Shown: in pieces, positions 1-8,800 of the stretch | Numbering within the stretch: position 1 is the stretch's first letter | How the letters are laid out: the number at the start of each line of letters is the position of its first letter | Origin: Kipferlia bialata | Lineage: Eukaryota; Fornicata | Direction: 5' to 3' | NCBI GenBank assembly: GCA_003568945.1 | Contig: BDIP01000068.1 | Coordinates: 1-24,676, forward strand | Length of the DNA stretch: 24,676 bases | Position numbers and translations under genes: made by a program | The notes under the pieces: generated by a model | What the model saw: the letters and a program-made list of their open reading frames with translations, nothing else | The model's database searches: none | Told to the model about the DNA's origin: nothing

Positions 1-3000
1 CATCGACAACAGACAAGAGCCTCTGCCACCCCCCCCCTCCACACACACACACACATATATATAGTATATATAGTATATATACAGAGTGTCTCTAACTCCC
101 AGCACTGGTGTTGTGTCTGTCCTTGGCAGACTGTGCAACATGCCATGGCTGCAGGTACAAGTGTATATATCCACATGTATATATATAGATTTGTATATGT
201 CAAGATAATTGATCTGTCTCTTTGGGAGGATAGAGACATCAGCTGCTGCACATTTCTTATGATACTATATGTCCCATATATGTATGTGTATATATAAGTA
301 CACACTGATGTGTTCACTCATCGTAGGGCACAGGAGATGCCGATAGGAGTGGCACATCCTCCCCCTCTTCCACTAGTGGCAGCACTAGCCCACCTGAGTC
401 TGTGTCTAGCACTAGCACCAGCGAGACGCAGTCTGTCTCTGCTGTGGTTGAGTACCCACCTGTACCAATAGGGAGGGGGGATATTCTGAGACTGCTCGAT
501 GAGGGCAGGTAAGAGACATATATGCGTATGCTGTGTAGTTGTTCTCACCATGTAACCATATTATTCTGGGGAGTATATATATATTCTGAAACCTTGTGTA
601 ATCTGTATTATTACTAGTGTCCCGTTTTCTGAATATGGATGCACTCTAGGCCCCGTACCGCTGCCTCTGCTTATGTATATGTATGTTATATATTGTAAGA
701 TATTGGAAGTGTATAATGTATCTAATAATAATAGGCCCCATGCCGCAGCTCTTGCCTTCAGGGCATATGATAATATACACTGTGTTTTAGCCATGCTATT
801 GCGTTCATTGTATTATGTCAATGAGTACACTCACTATAGGCCCCATGCGGCTGCCCTTGCCTATAGGGTGAGACAGTATCAGGACAAGGATAGAAGAGAG
901 AGGGAGGAGGGGGAGGGAGGGGGAGACAACACTACGGAGAGTATCAAGGGAGCGAATGGAGAGAGAGAGAGTGAAGTAGTTGACCCGTCTGACCTCGCAC
1001 TCCTTGGCAGGATACTGTCAGCTGTGGACACACCCTCCTCTGCAGTTGATGCAGCACTGGGGTATCCCACACTGTCACAACAGGCCCAGGCACTGGGTGT
1101 GAGGTATACATTATAGTGTATTCTTATGTGTACATTCATTAGTGTAGTAACAGGCACAGGCACTCGGTGTCAGATAGAGATATTGATGTACTATGTACTC
1201 ATGGATATTTTCCTATATATGTATTCAGACAGTACTAGGTGGCATTTATTCCAAGGTATATATACATATTCCAACCCCAGGCTGCTGACCCCTGGCCTTG
1301 ACTCCCTCCCTGTTAATATGTTTATGTATATTACTACTAGAAAATACATAGATATGTGCATATTCTACCTGTTCTAACCCCAGGCTGCTGACCCTTGGCC
1401 TTGACTCCCTCCCCTCTGGCTGTGACCTGGTACCATCACTCACACAGTGGTTAGATAATGCCTTAGGTATAGAGCGTATGTATATATGTATACATTGAGT
1501 GTTTTTCAAATACTGTATTATGCCCGCACACTATCAGCACCCTTCAAAGGTCCCCTCTCTCGAAGTATAGACGTTATTCTTACACACCCTAGCCAAGCCT
1601 CACCCCACCCCAATACTTCTCCTACATACAATGATACTGATTCCCATATGTTTTGGTACACAAGCATTTAGGTATGCATCAGATAGACTGTATGCCTCAC
1701 CCTAGCCAAGCCACCCTCCCCCGATGCCAGTCCAGTCAAGAGTGAGGAGAAGGAGAGGGAGAGGGAGAGGGAGAGAGAGAGAGTGGGGAGGGCAATGTGT
1801 GTGATGGGTATCAATGGCATACCCGACACCTACTTGCTACCGGTACTTAGGTCTATCCTGAAACTACGCGATTCTAAGGACGATGACAGCAAGAAGCTAC
1901 GCGATGTCAAGGCTGCCCTGCCCCCATCCACTGTGGCGACAGCTGCATACCTCACACTGCTCAAGAAGAGGTATGACAATGTGTATATTGTGTGACATTC
2001 ATACACCACCTTTGCATTTCGTTAGATACACACTATCACTCCACTTTTTACAAGTAGAATTGGACTTCTATTGATACACTCTCTATATATACTAACCCCA
2101 GTTCCCCCTCCACCAGTGCTGCACTGAAGGCACTGGGCGTGGCAGCAGCAAGGTGAGGATATGTATACAATAGAGTATGCATATACACTATACTACATGT
2201 ACAGTATATGTTTATTATTATTGCACTGGGCGTGGCAGCAGCAAGGTAATAGAGTATATAGTAAAATCAGTGTCAATAATGAATAGTATACACGTATTAG
2301 TCTATTGGTGCCATGCATGCACTGAAGGCACTGGGCGTGGCAGCAGGAAGGTGAAGGATGCGTCGCAACTTGCCACTGGCAAGTGGATAGTATTCATCAA
2401 TATTATACTATCTAGATACATGTATTCATACTGACACTAACCCATCAGGGCAGGACAGCGTACTCGCACCCCTACACCCTCAACAGAGGAGGACACGTCC
2501 AAGGAACCAGAAGCATCCACCCCCTCTCCCTCTCCCTCCACACCCCCTGTGCCCAAGAGTCTGTGGCTGAGGGCAGTGCAGCTTGTATATACAAGGTGTG
2601 TGTAACAGTATTCATATATATATATACATATACATATATATATATGAGTGATTGTATATATGCGTTATGCCTAACAGTCTGTGGCTGAGGGCAGTGCAGC
2701 TAGTGTATACTAGGTATAGTATACCCTTACCCATATGGTTGTTCAAGGCCAGGATCGACGCAGTAACACCTTGCACTATCATACATAGAATGCATTTGTG
2801 TTATAGTATATGTTACTCTATGTGGATCACCATCCTTAACATCAGGTGGTCCTTCAAGGCCAGGATCGAGGCAGTACTTACCTATCATTATCATTAGTGT
2901 CTTGGCTAACTATGTATATATATAGTAGTAATCGTAGTATACAGTATATACTTACTTCTAGGTGGTCCTTCAAGGCCAGGATCGAGGCAGTGTGTCTGGA

Positions 3001-5547
3001 GTCACTGGACCTGACCTCATTCAAACCAGGTATATATACACTATTATAGTATATACTATATACTGTTTATTCTTTACACTTCCCAGCCAGGGATGTTACG
3101 ATCCTTCACTCATGGCTGCCACAGTACCATATCTATCATATATAGCACTCATCTTCAGACCACTCCGATGCCTTCCAGTCCACCCTGGACTCTCTCTCTC
3201 TCTCCCTGCCCTTTGAGATACCAAGTACACCCAGTGTACCTAGTATGCCCAACAAGGGTACACCTAGTCAGGGGCATAAGAGGGTATCGATGGGGCCTAG
3301 TCTGCAGCAGACACTGACATCTACACTGGCGGATGCAAAGGAGGTATGGATAGGTGGTACAGTACTATGTAGTATAATGTATAGTAAACATAGTGGTAGG
3401 GTGTGGTATAATAATATAATAATATAATAATATAATAATCCTAGTGTGATAAATTAGAGTCAGGCAAGCACTATCGAGCAACTCTGGCAGATGCCAAGGA
3501 GGTATAGGTGAAGGAGAATAATGTTCACATGTGTATATAGATAGATAGTGTGGCCCAAGGCCGGTGGACCTACTCTATTCTCTGTCTCTTAGATATTTGT
3601 GTTTATATATTGGTCTTCTCACTCTCTAGGCCGGTGGCACTGCCAAGGAGTTCATGGGTGCCCTGCTGATAGCACTCGAGAGGGCAAAGGGGAGGTATAG
3701 GAACTGAATGTATTTGTATATATATATACATATATATACTATTACATAGATTAGTATACATAGACATTTGTATGTATATGGAGAGGGCAAAGGGGAGGTA
3801 ATGTACCTGTGTATACTTAAGTGTATATAGTCATAACGCACCGTCCATATATATATGGATCTATATTACTTTATATTAGTGATTGTTGTACTCACTTTAC
3901 CTGGTCCTCCTTCGAGCGTGCCCTGCGTGTATAGCAGAGTAGTCTATATACAACATCTTACATGTGTATACCAATTGTGTATACCAATTCCAGTTGGGTA
4001 TCCTTCGAGCAGGCCCTGCTAGTGTTGCACACTGTACACATATATGATATATATACATATGTACACTTTCTCATATACTCACTTCAGTTGGGTATCCTTT
4101 GAGCAGGCCCTGCTAGTGCTACACACTGTACACCAACACGTGTCACAGATGGCAGAGACAGGGACACATAGGACTAGGAAGGGAAAGGCCCCTTCCCTCC
4201 CTAGTGTAAAGGTTAGTTCTTGCATATTAATTAGGTTTTGATTATGGGTGTGTATATGTATATATGTGTGTCACAGATGGCAGAGAGAGAGACACATAGG
4301 ACTAGGAAGGGCAAGGGGGGGAACACCTGCCCTTCCCAGTGTGAAGGTATCAGTGTTATACGATACCACATTAATCCTTCTTATCCTCACTGTCAATTTG
4401 AATGAATCCAATCAACTCTATTCTGGTACTGATAACTAACCCTCTAGCTAGACCCCTATGTGTCTGATGCCTGTAAGGACTGGGGCAGACAACAGGTGAC
4501 ACAGTGGCTGCACACATACAAGGCAGCAAAGGAAGCAGCTAGGAATAGGGGTCCAGCCGCCACTGATGGTACCTCTACACCCTCAATTGTTGCCGGCGTC
4601 CCTGTCCCTCTATCCTCCTCCGTCTGGCTGGATGCCCTTGTATCAGCCGTGGCAGACTCTGTTGACTGTCTGTTCTTCTCTCTCCCCTCTGCCTTGTGTG
4701 CACAGAGACCTAGGGTGCTGGCGCTCTCCCTCTCCTTGGCTGGGTCCTGTCTGCCATCGCCATCGCTGCAGGTAGTGTATGTATATGGAGGATATACACT
4801 GTATACCATTATATATAATATATGAATTCATATATCCTGCCTGCCATCACCATCCTTGCAGGTAGTGTATGCATAGTCACTTTACACAATACAATGTAGT
4901 GTATATGCGTTGTGCCTATAGTATATGTCGCTGGTTGTGTCAGCATCCTCACTCTTTGTGTTCTAGAGACAGTGCACTTCAGGCATGGCTAGACGATACA
5001 TATCCAATACTTTCTTTTAGTATATATATGGCTAACCTTAAGGGTTCTAGAGACAGTGTCCTACAGGCCTGGCTGGACCAGTCCACCATCAACACATTTT
5101 TTATGTATATATTTATTAGTCATTTATTATTCTACCTAGCCTCACCCTAAGGGAGCAAGAGATCAAGTCCTTCAGGCCTGGCTAGACCAGTCCACCCTCA
5201 ACACCCTGATAGAGACTGTCACAGAGGGGCAGACAAAGGGTAGACAGATGGTGAAGCCATCGTGCTTGGATCAGGTACAATGTATACATGTGTATATTCA
5301 TGTATATATGTATATATATATGTGTGTGTGTGTTATATTTACACTGTGACAGTGTATATATGTATACCCAACCCCAGGTTGAGTACTCGGCTCTCTCCCA
5401 GCATGTCTACAGATTGTACCTAAAATACATATATACCTATATATGTGGGCTTATCTTCAGGTTGAGTACTCTGCCGTCTCCCAGCATGTATCTAAGGTGG
5501 CATCTGCGGAGAGTCACAGGCACGGCACAAACCTAGGACTGTCGTAG
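1..5547 (+). CDS. Unrecognised multi-exon protein, 5' end outside the window
   Basis: Exons that join in one open frame: 327-508, 840-1103, 1384-1466, 1706-1970, 2117-2152, 2449-2595, 2962-3029, 3159-3343, 3630-3694, 4088-4211, 4448-4771, 5152-5274 and 5461-5547 (stop TAG 5545-5547). They total 1953 nt, so 650 codons plus stop. A small exon at 130-154 may precede them (tentative). No domain is recognised. The N-terminal part is Ser/Thr-rich; a charged Glu-Arg run follows near 1740-1785; a Pro/Ser/Thr linker lies at 2470-2545; the rest looks helical with repeated Leu-Ala segments and short Trp-containing helices (SWVSFEQALLVL, QVLQAWLDQ). I see no signal peptide or membrane segment, but the true start is missing. 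Most of its introns hold extra partial copies of the adjoining exon edge, listed separately. I chose the copy that keeps phase and continues into the full exon. A cytoplasmic scaffold or adaptor is possible but unsupported. Confidence 0.72.
38..80. repeat. CA and TATA microsatellite
   Basis: An (AC)n run at about 41-54 passes into TATATAGTATATA-type repeats up to about 80. It lies in a presumed intron of the first gene. The stretch 1-326 otherwise holds only the tentative 25-base exon at 130-154 and AT-rich intron-like sequence. Confidence 0.8.
650..866 (+). repeat. Exon-start echo, 3 copies (intron 509-839)
   Basis: The start of exon 840-1103 is preceded by two imperfect copies at 650-674 and 735-761. 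Each follows an AG and begins GCCCC. The 735 copy reads PHAAALAF in the exon frame against PHAAALAY in the exon, with three synonymous codon changes and one Phe/Tyr change. The 650 copy is more diverged. The intron sequence between copies is not recognisably similar. Confidence 0.85.
1079..1170 (+). repeat. Exon-end echo, 2 copies (intron 1104-1383)
   Basis: The last 22 or so bases of exon 840-1103 (1079-1100) recur at 1149-1170 with about two mismatches. The copy has lost the GT donor (CAGATAG follows), so it looks like a decayed copy. Confidence 0.6.
1281..1414 (+). repeat. Exon-start echo, 2 copies (intron 1104-1383)
   Basis: The acceptor CAACCCCAG plus about 30 bases at 1281-1311 copies the acceptor TAACCCCAG and start of exon 1384-1466 (to 1414). 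Only two exon positions differ. The copy then runs into GTTAAT. Splicing it in as a 31-base exon would break the frame. Confidence 0.85.
1593..1725 (+). repeat. Exon-start echo, 2 copies (intron 1467-1705)
   Basis: CACCCTAG followed by CCAAGCC at 1585-1599 copies the acceptor and start of exon 1706-1970, about 113 bases upstream of it. Similarity fades after about 20 exon bases into C-rich sequence. Confidence 0.7.
2117..2350 (+). repeat. Exon-end echo, 3 copies (intron 2153-2448)
   Basis: The 36-base exon 2117-2152 (encoding SAALKALGVAAAR) is echoed at 2223-2245, identical over 23 bases, and at 2319-2350, with one change. Every copy ends in AAG followed by a GT donor (gtgagg, gtaata, gtgaag). 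Spacing is about 93 and 105 bases. Intervening intron sequence is not conserved. Confidence 0.9.
2560..2713 (+). repeat. Exon-end echo with its own splice sites, possible 36-nt micro-exon
   Basis: The end of exon 2449-2595 (2560-2595) recurs at 2678-2713. The copy is preceded by CTAACAG and followed by GTATAG. Its 36 bases keep the 2-2 phase, so inclusion would duplicate SLWLRAVQLVYTR in frame. The three differences (CTT/CTA, GTA/GTG, ACA/ACT) are all synonymous. Confidence 0.88.
2736..2991 (+). repeat. Exon-start echo, 3 copies (intron 2596-2961)
   Basis: The start of exon 2962-3029 (encoding WSFKARIEAV) is copied at 2736-2764 (two codon changes, WLFKARIDA) and 2846-2875 (identical over about 30 bases). 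The second copy has its own CATCAG acceptor. Homology ends at GCAGT in all copies, after which sequences diverge. Confidence 0.9.
3320..3501 (+). repeat. Exon-end echo, 2 copies (intron 3344-3629)
   Basis: The last 24 bases of exon 3159-3343 (STLADAKE) recur at 3478-3501 (ATLADAKE), followed by GTATAG where the true donor is GTATGG. Three codons differ synonymously and one differs in amino acid. Confidence 0.85.
3406..3439. repeat. AATAT-type microsatellite
   Basis: About four units of ATAATAT lie between the exon ending at 3343 and its echo. It is a simple slippage repeat inside the intron. Confidence 0.85.
3560..3641 (+). repeat. Short exon-start echo (intron 3344-3629)
   Basis: CCAAG followed by GCCGGTGGACCT at 3560-3571 resembles the acceptor and first 12 bases of exon 3630-3694 (GCCGGTGGCACT). 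It is short, so this could be chance or a decayed copy. Confidence 0.5.
3678..3797 (+). repeat. Exon-end echo, 2 copies (intron 3695-4087)
   Basis: The last 17 bases of exon 3630-3694 (ERAKGR) recur exactly at 3781-3797. The copy is followed by GTAATG where the true donor is GTATAG. Confidence 0.85.
3902..4133 (+). repeat. Exon-start echo, 3 copies (intron 3695-4087)
   Basis: The start of exon 4088-4211 is copied at 3994-4039 (46 bases with its own TTCCAG acceptor; two codons changed, both synonymous) and, more diverged, at 3902-3930. Spacing is 92-94 bases. A 13-base duplication, TGTGTATACCAAT, also lies at 3964-3989. Confidence 0.9.
4137..4346 (+). repeat. Long exon-end echo, 2 copies (intron 4212-4447)
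   Basis: About 75 bases of the end of exon 4088-4211 recur at 4268-4346, ending in AAG then GTATCA. The copy carries a G-rich insertion that shifts its frame in the middle, then returns to the exon frame (LPSVK). It is the longest echo in the window. Confidence 0.85.
4745..4861 (+). repeat. Exon-end echo with AG/GT junction (intron 4772-5151)
   Basis: The last 27 bases of exon 4448-4771 (SCLPSPSLQ) recur at 4835-4861. All four differences are synonymous. Homology continues about 10 bases past the donor (gtagtgtatg). No AG precedes the copy, but it ends CAG|GT, so it forms an acceptor-donor zero-length junction of the kind used in recursive splicing. Confidence 0.88.
4962..5205 (+). repeat. 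Exon-start echo, 3 copies (intron 4772-5151)
   Basis: Copies at 4962-4994 and 5046-5096 precede the start of exon 5152-5274 (RDQVLQAWLDQSTLNTL). Copies read RDSALQAWLD and RDSVLQAWLDQSTINTF. Each of the upstream copies has a TTCTAG acceptor. Confidence 0.88.
5378..5489 (+). repeat. Exon-start echo, 2 copies (intron 5275-5460)
   Basis: The last exon (5461-5547) begins VEYSAVSQHV. An upstream copy at 5378-5406 behind CAACCCCAG reads VEYSALSQHV, with three synonymous changes and one Leu/Val change. Confidence 0.88.
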
Positions 5548-5834
5548 ATACATGATGTGTCTTACATCAATGTTATAGGTTTAATCATATGGCTACTATA
5601 TTTTACAGCTTCTTCCCCAGTCAAATAGACAGGTTTCATTTGCATTAGCATCTGAACCCATAAAGAAATAGAGTATCATTTACAGATGGGAATGTCTAGC
5701 AACTCCAGCCTACACGCTTCTGCTGGTTTAGTCAAAAAACCTGCAAAAGGGGCTAGGCTGAGATAACATGACAAGACATCCTTTCAGTGGTAAAACACGA
5801 AGAACACCCCCTTACCGATCAGTATTCCAGCCGT
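5548..5834. other. Intergenic stretch before the receptor kinase gene
   Basis: It lies between the stop of the first gene and the ATG at 5835, both on the plus strand, so it should hold the 3' signals of the first and the promoter of the second. I see no convincing TATA box, RNA gene or repeat. An in-frame GTG at 5787 extends the reading frame upstream, but no ATG does. Confidence 0.6.
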
Positions 5835-8800
5835 ATGCCACCATTACTAACCATACTGGCGTTATTGTGCGTCTTAAGCCTCTCCTTGGCCCTGGATACC
5901 GGTGGTTCCCAGCATGTCACGGGAGCCTTGGCTTCTGATGCCTCTTACAGTGGCTACTCCAGCCCTGATCACCCTCTCGCCAATGACAATGGGCTTTTGA
6001 CTGACTCTGTCATGTCTTTCATGGGTCTGAAGGACTCCTCCCCCGCTATTGATGGTGTGCAGACCCTCCAGCCCAGTTCGACTGCCAATGCTCGTGTTGG
6101 CCACTCAGTCTCTGTGGATGGCAACTGGATGGCCATAGGAGCACCGTATGAGGATGGAGACAACGGAAATGTGGGTATATGTGTATCTCTGTCGGTAGAA
6201 GCGTACATACTGATTCCGTGTAGGGGTGGATAGAGGTATTTATTGCGTGTAGGCCATCCCTCATTGCGTGTAGGGTCTTCCTGAGTCTTGCCCTCTCGTG
6301 TCTATTGTCCATCTCCCTCTCACCCCAGGTCTACATCTACTTCAGATCTTTCATCGGTGCCTCCCGTGCCGATGACGTCTGGACCCTACACACCACACTA
6401 TCGGCTGTTGTGATACCCTGTCCCAGCTGTAGTACAGATGCCCCACCGATGTTTGGGTACTCTCTCTCTCTCTCTGGCACCTGGCTTGCTGTGGGAGCTC
6501 CAAAAGGTAACTGCTATAATGGTGTGGACCGTGCGCACGGCGTTCTTCACATGTACCACCTGATTGGTGATCAGTGGGAGTATGATTGCCTGCTAACCGA
6601 GGGGTGTCCTAACAGCAATGACCTGAGACAAGGACACTCTGTATCACTCTTGGCCGACACCCTGCTCTTTGCTGGTTGGCAGAACGTATGGACATCCCAC
6701 TACTCGAATGGGGTTTGGGGTGGCCCGTCGAGAGTTATACAGGGCGGTGGCAGTGATAAGTACAGATACTACTGTGATGTGTCTGTCAGTGATGAATGGG
6801 CTGTGGTGGCATGTGCAGAGTACAATAGGGTCTACACGTTTGATGTCACCAGACTTGAGTGGGTAGTCGGTGACACAGAGGTAGGAGTGGTCTTGGGAAT
6901 CTGTAACCTCTCTGTTGTAAGAGTCTTTAAGTGAGACTCTCCTTCTTGTATATATATAATTATAGTATATACAAATAGTGAGACTGGACACTCATCACCC
7001 TATGGCTATTCATTCAATCCAGAGCAGCATTCCAATGAGGTGGCCATCTTTAGGTGGTGGCCATTATGTCAATGTTGCGCTTGACAGATCCAATGGCGCT
7101 CCTCACATTGTAGTTTCTCAGTCCCACGAGTCCCCTCACAGCGTCAAGGTCCTCTCCTACGAGGAAGAGAACTGGGTCATCAGTCAGGTGTCATTGTATT
7201 ATAATGACATTATCACTGAGTCTATTTTAGTAACACCCATAGACCTACCTCTGACCCCAGGTTCTGGACATTGACAACGTCGAGACTGTCTCTATCCTTG
7301 AGGATGTCATTGCAGTGGGGACGGACCAGAGGGTCACACTGCTCACTCAGGTACACATACTTACTTACAGTCTCGGATTTGTATATATAACATATTCCTC
7401 TTTAGTGATTGTCTCACCTCCAGAACGATGCAGGCGAGTGGGCCACTGACTACTCAGTCACGCCAGAACTCAACTCCTCCATAGGTACTATTGAATAGTG
7501 TTATTTATGTACTTCATAGCCTATCGGAATATATACCGAGGGTGATACTGGCACTGAGCAATTCCTCTGACACTACAGGTGGTATGTCACTCACCCCCGA
7601 TGGTCTCTACGTCGGATCCACCTACTTGAACCTCGACCAACAGGCACATGTCGGAGGGGTGCAGGTACTGCACCTACCATACTTAACAGTATCATGTATT
7701 ATAGATGATGTATATTGACTCAATGTCGGAGGGGTGCAGGTACACTCACTGTATCTGTGACTATGTATGAGATACTGATACTGATACTGATACTGATACT
7801 GATACATGTCGTTGGGGTGCAGGTGCTCTCAACACTCACTGTCACAACTGTTTGACTACTCAAACACCTTAACCTTATGTTACTTAACTTTATGTTACTT
7901 AACCTTATGTCAGAGGGATGCAGGTACTACACCTACCAGCCATTGGTATATTCAACTCAACCTGATCATTCTGCACCCTTATTGCCCAGGTTATGCCTCC
8001 CCCCAACACCCCTGCTCTTTGCATGAGAGGCACAGGAGTAGATGTATCCTTGAGCACTGTTGGTAGTGGCCTGCTACACGCATCCGTGGGAGAGGAGGTA
8101 TGCAGGTCACTCTCCCCCTCTCTCTCTCTCTCTCTCTCTCCCCTCATCCCCTCTCTCACCCAGGTCTCCTCCACCGTCACTCTCCTCACCACCTCCGGCA
8201 CACCCCTTCTGACAGAGATGTCTGTCCTGGCAGTGTATGAGGGTGTAAAGACGGTGTGTGTGTGGGGAGGGGCCAGCACATACACCTGTGCAATGACATT
8301 CACAGACACAGACACAGCAGAGTATGAGGTACACTCAATTGGACTGCCCCCCGTCCTACGTGTTCCATTCCTTTTATAGCAACACCCCCCCCCGCGCGGC
8401 CCTTCTCCCGTATTGCCTATCTCTGTCCTTCTTCGTCCCCCCCCCTCCCCCCCGCCTTTCCTCAACCCTTGTTTCACATTCAGGTTCTAGTAGGCTGTGT
8501 CAGTAACAAGGAGATATCCTTCCAGACTGGCGATGTCTATGTTGTTCCCGGTGCGTTTGATGCCATGGAGACACAGGTATATGCACAAACGCATGTTGTG
8601 TACATACTACTACTGTGTGATCTGCCTCCCCTCCCCCCCCCCCTTCACATACATCTTGTCCGTTACAGTGTCCACCTTGACCCCAGACCCACTACGACAC
8701 GTCCCTCTCTGGCCTTGCCCAGACCGTTCCTGAGGTTGTGACAACAGACACACCTGTCACACTCAAGATGGAGGTATTTGTGTATTGTATGCATACGTTA

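Larger units (their letters stand above)
7648..7923 (+). repeat. Exon-end echo, 4 copies (intron 7665-7989)
   Basis: The end of exon 7579-7664 (HVGGVQ) recurs at 7723-7739, 7806-7822 and 7907-7923. Each copy ends CAG|GT. The last copy also shares about 12 following intron bases with the true donor side (gtactacacctacc against gtactgcacctacc), showing that the duplicated unit crossed the splice site. Confidence 0.88.

Noticed and set aside
3087-3158. Possible extra exon beginning CCAGGGATG after TTCCCAG
   Set aside because: No donor joins it in phase to the next exon, whereas 3029 joins 3159 directly (CCA G|AC CAC) and keeps the frame.
4460-4825. Overlapping plus and minus frames over 4456-4831
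   Set aside because: Only the plus-strand frame in phase with exon 4448-4771 fits the gene; the others are shadows.
5787-5834. Upstream extension of the receptor kinase reading frame from a GTG
   Set aside because: There is no ATG, and the ATG at 5835 gives a clean signal peptide directly at the N-terminus.
7905-8477. 190-codon open frame on the minus strand
   Set aside because: It is antisense to receptor kinase exons 7990-8097 and 8164-8328, whose frame and phase are supported by repeats and domain similarity; low-complexity tracts keep it open.
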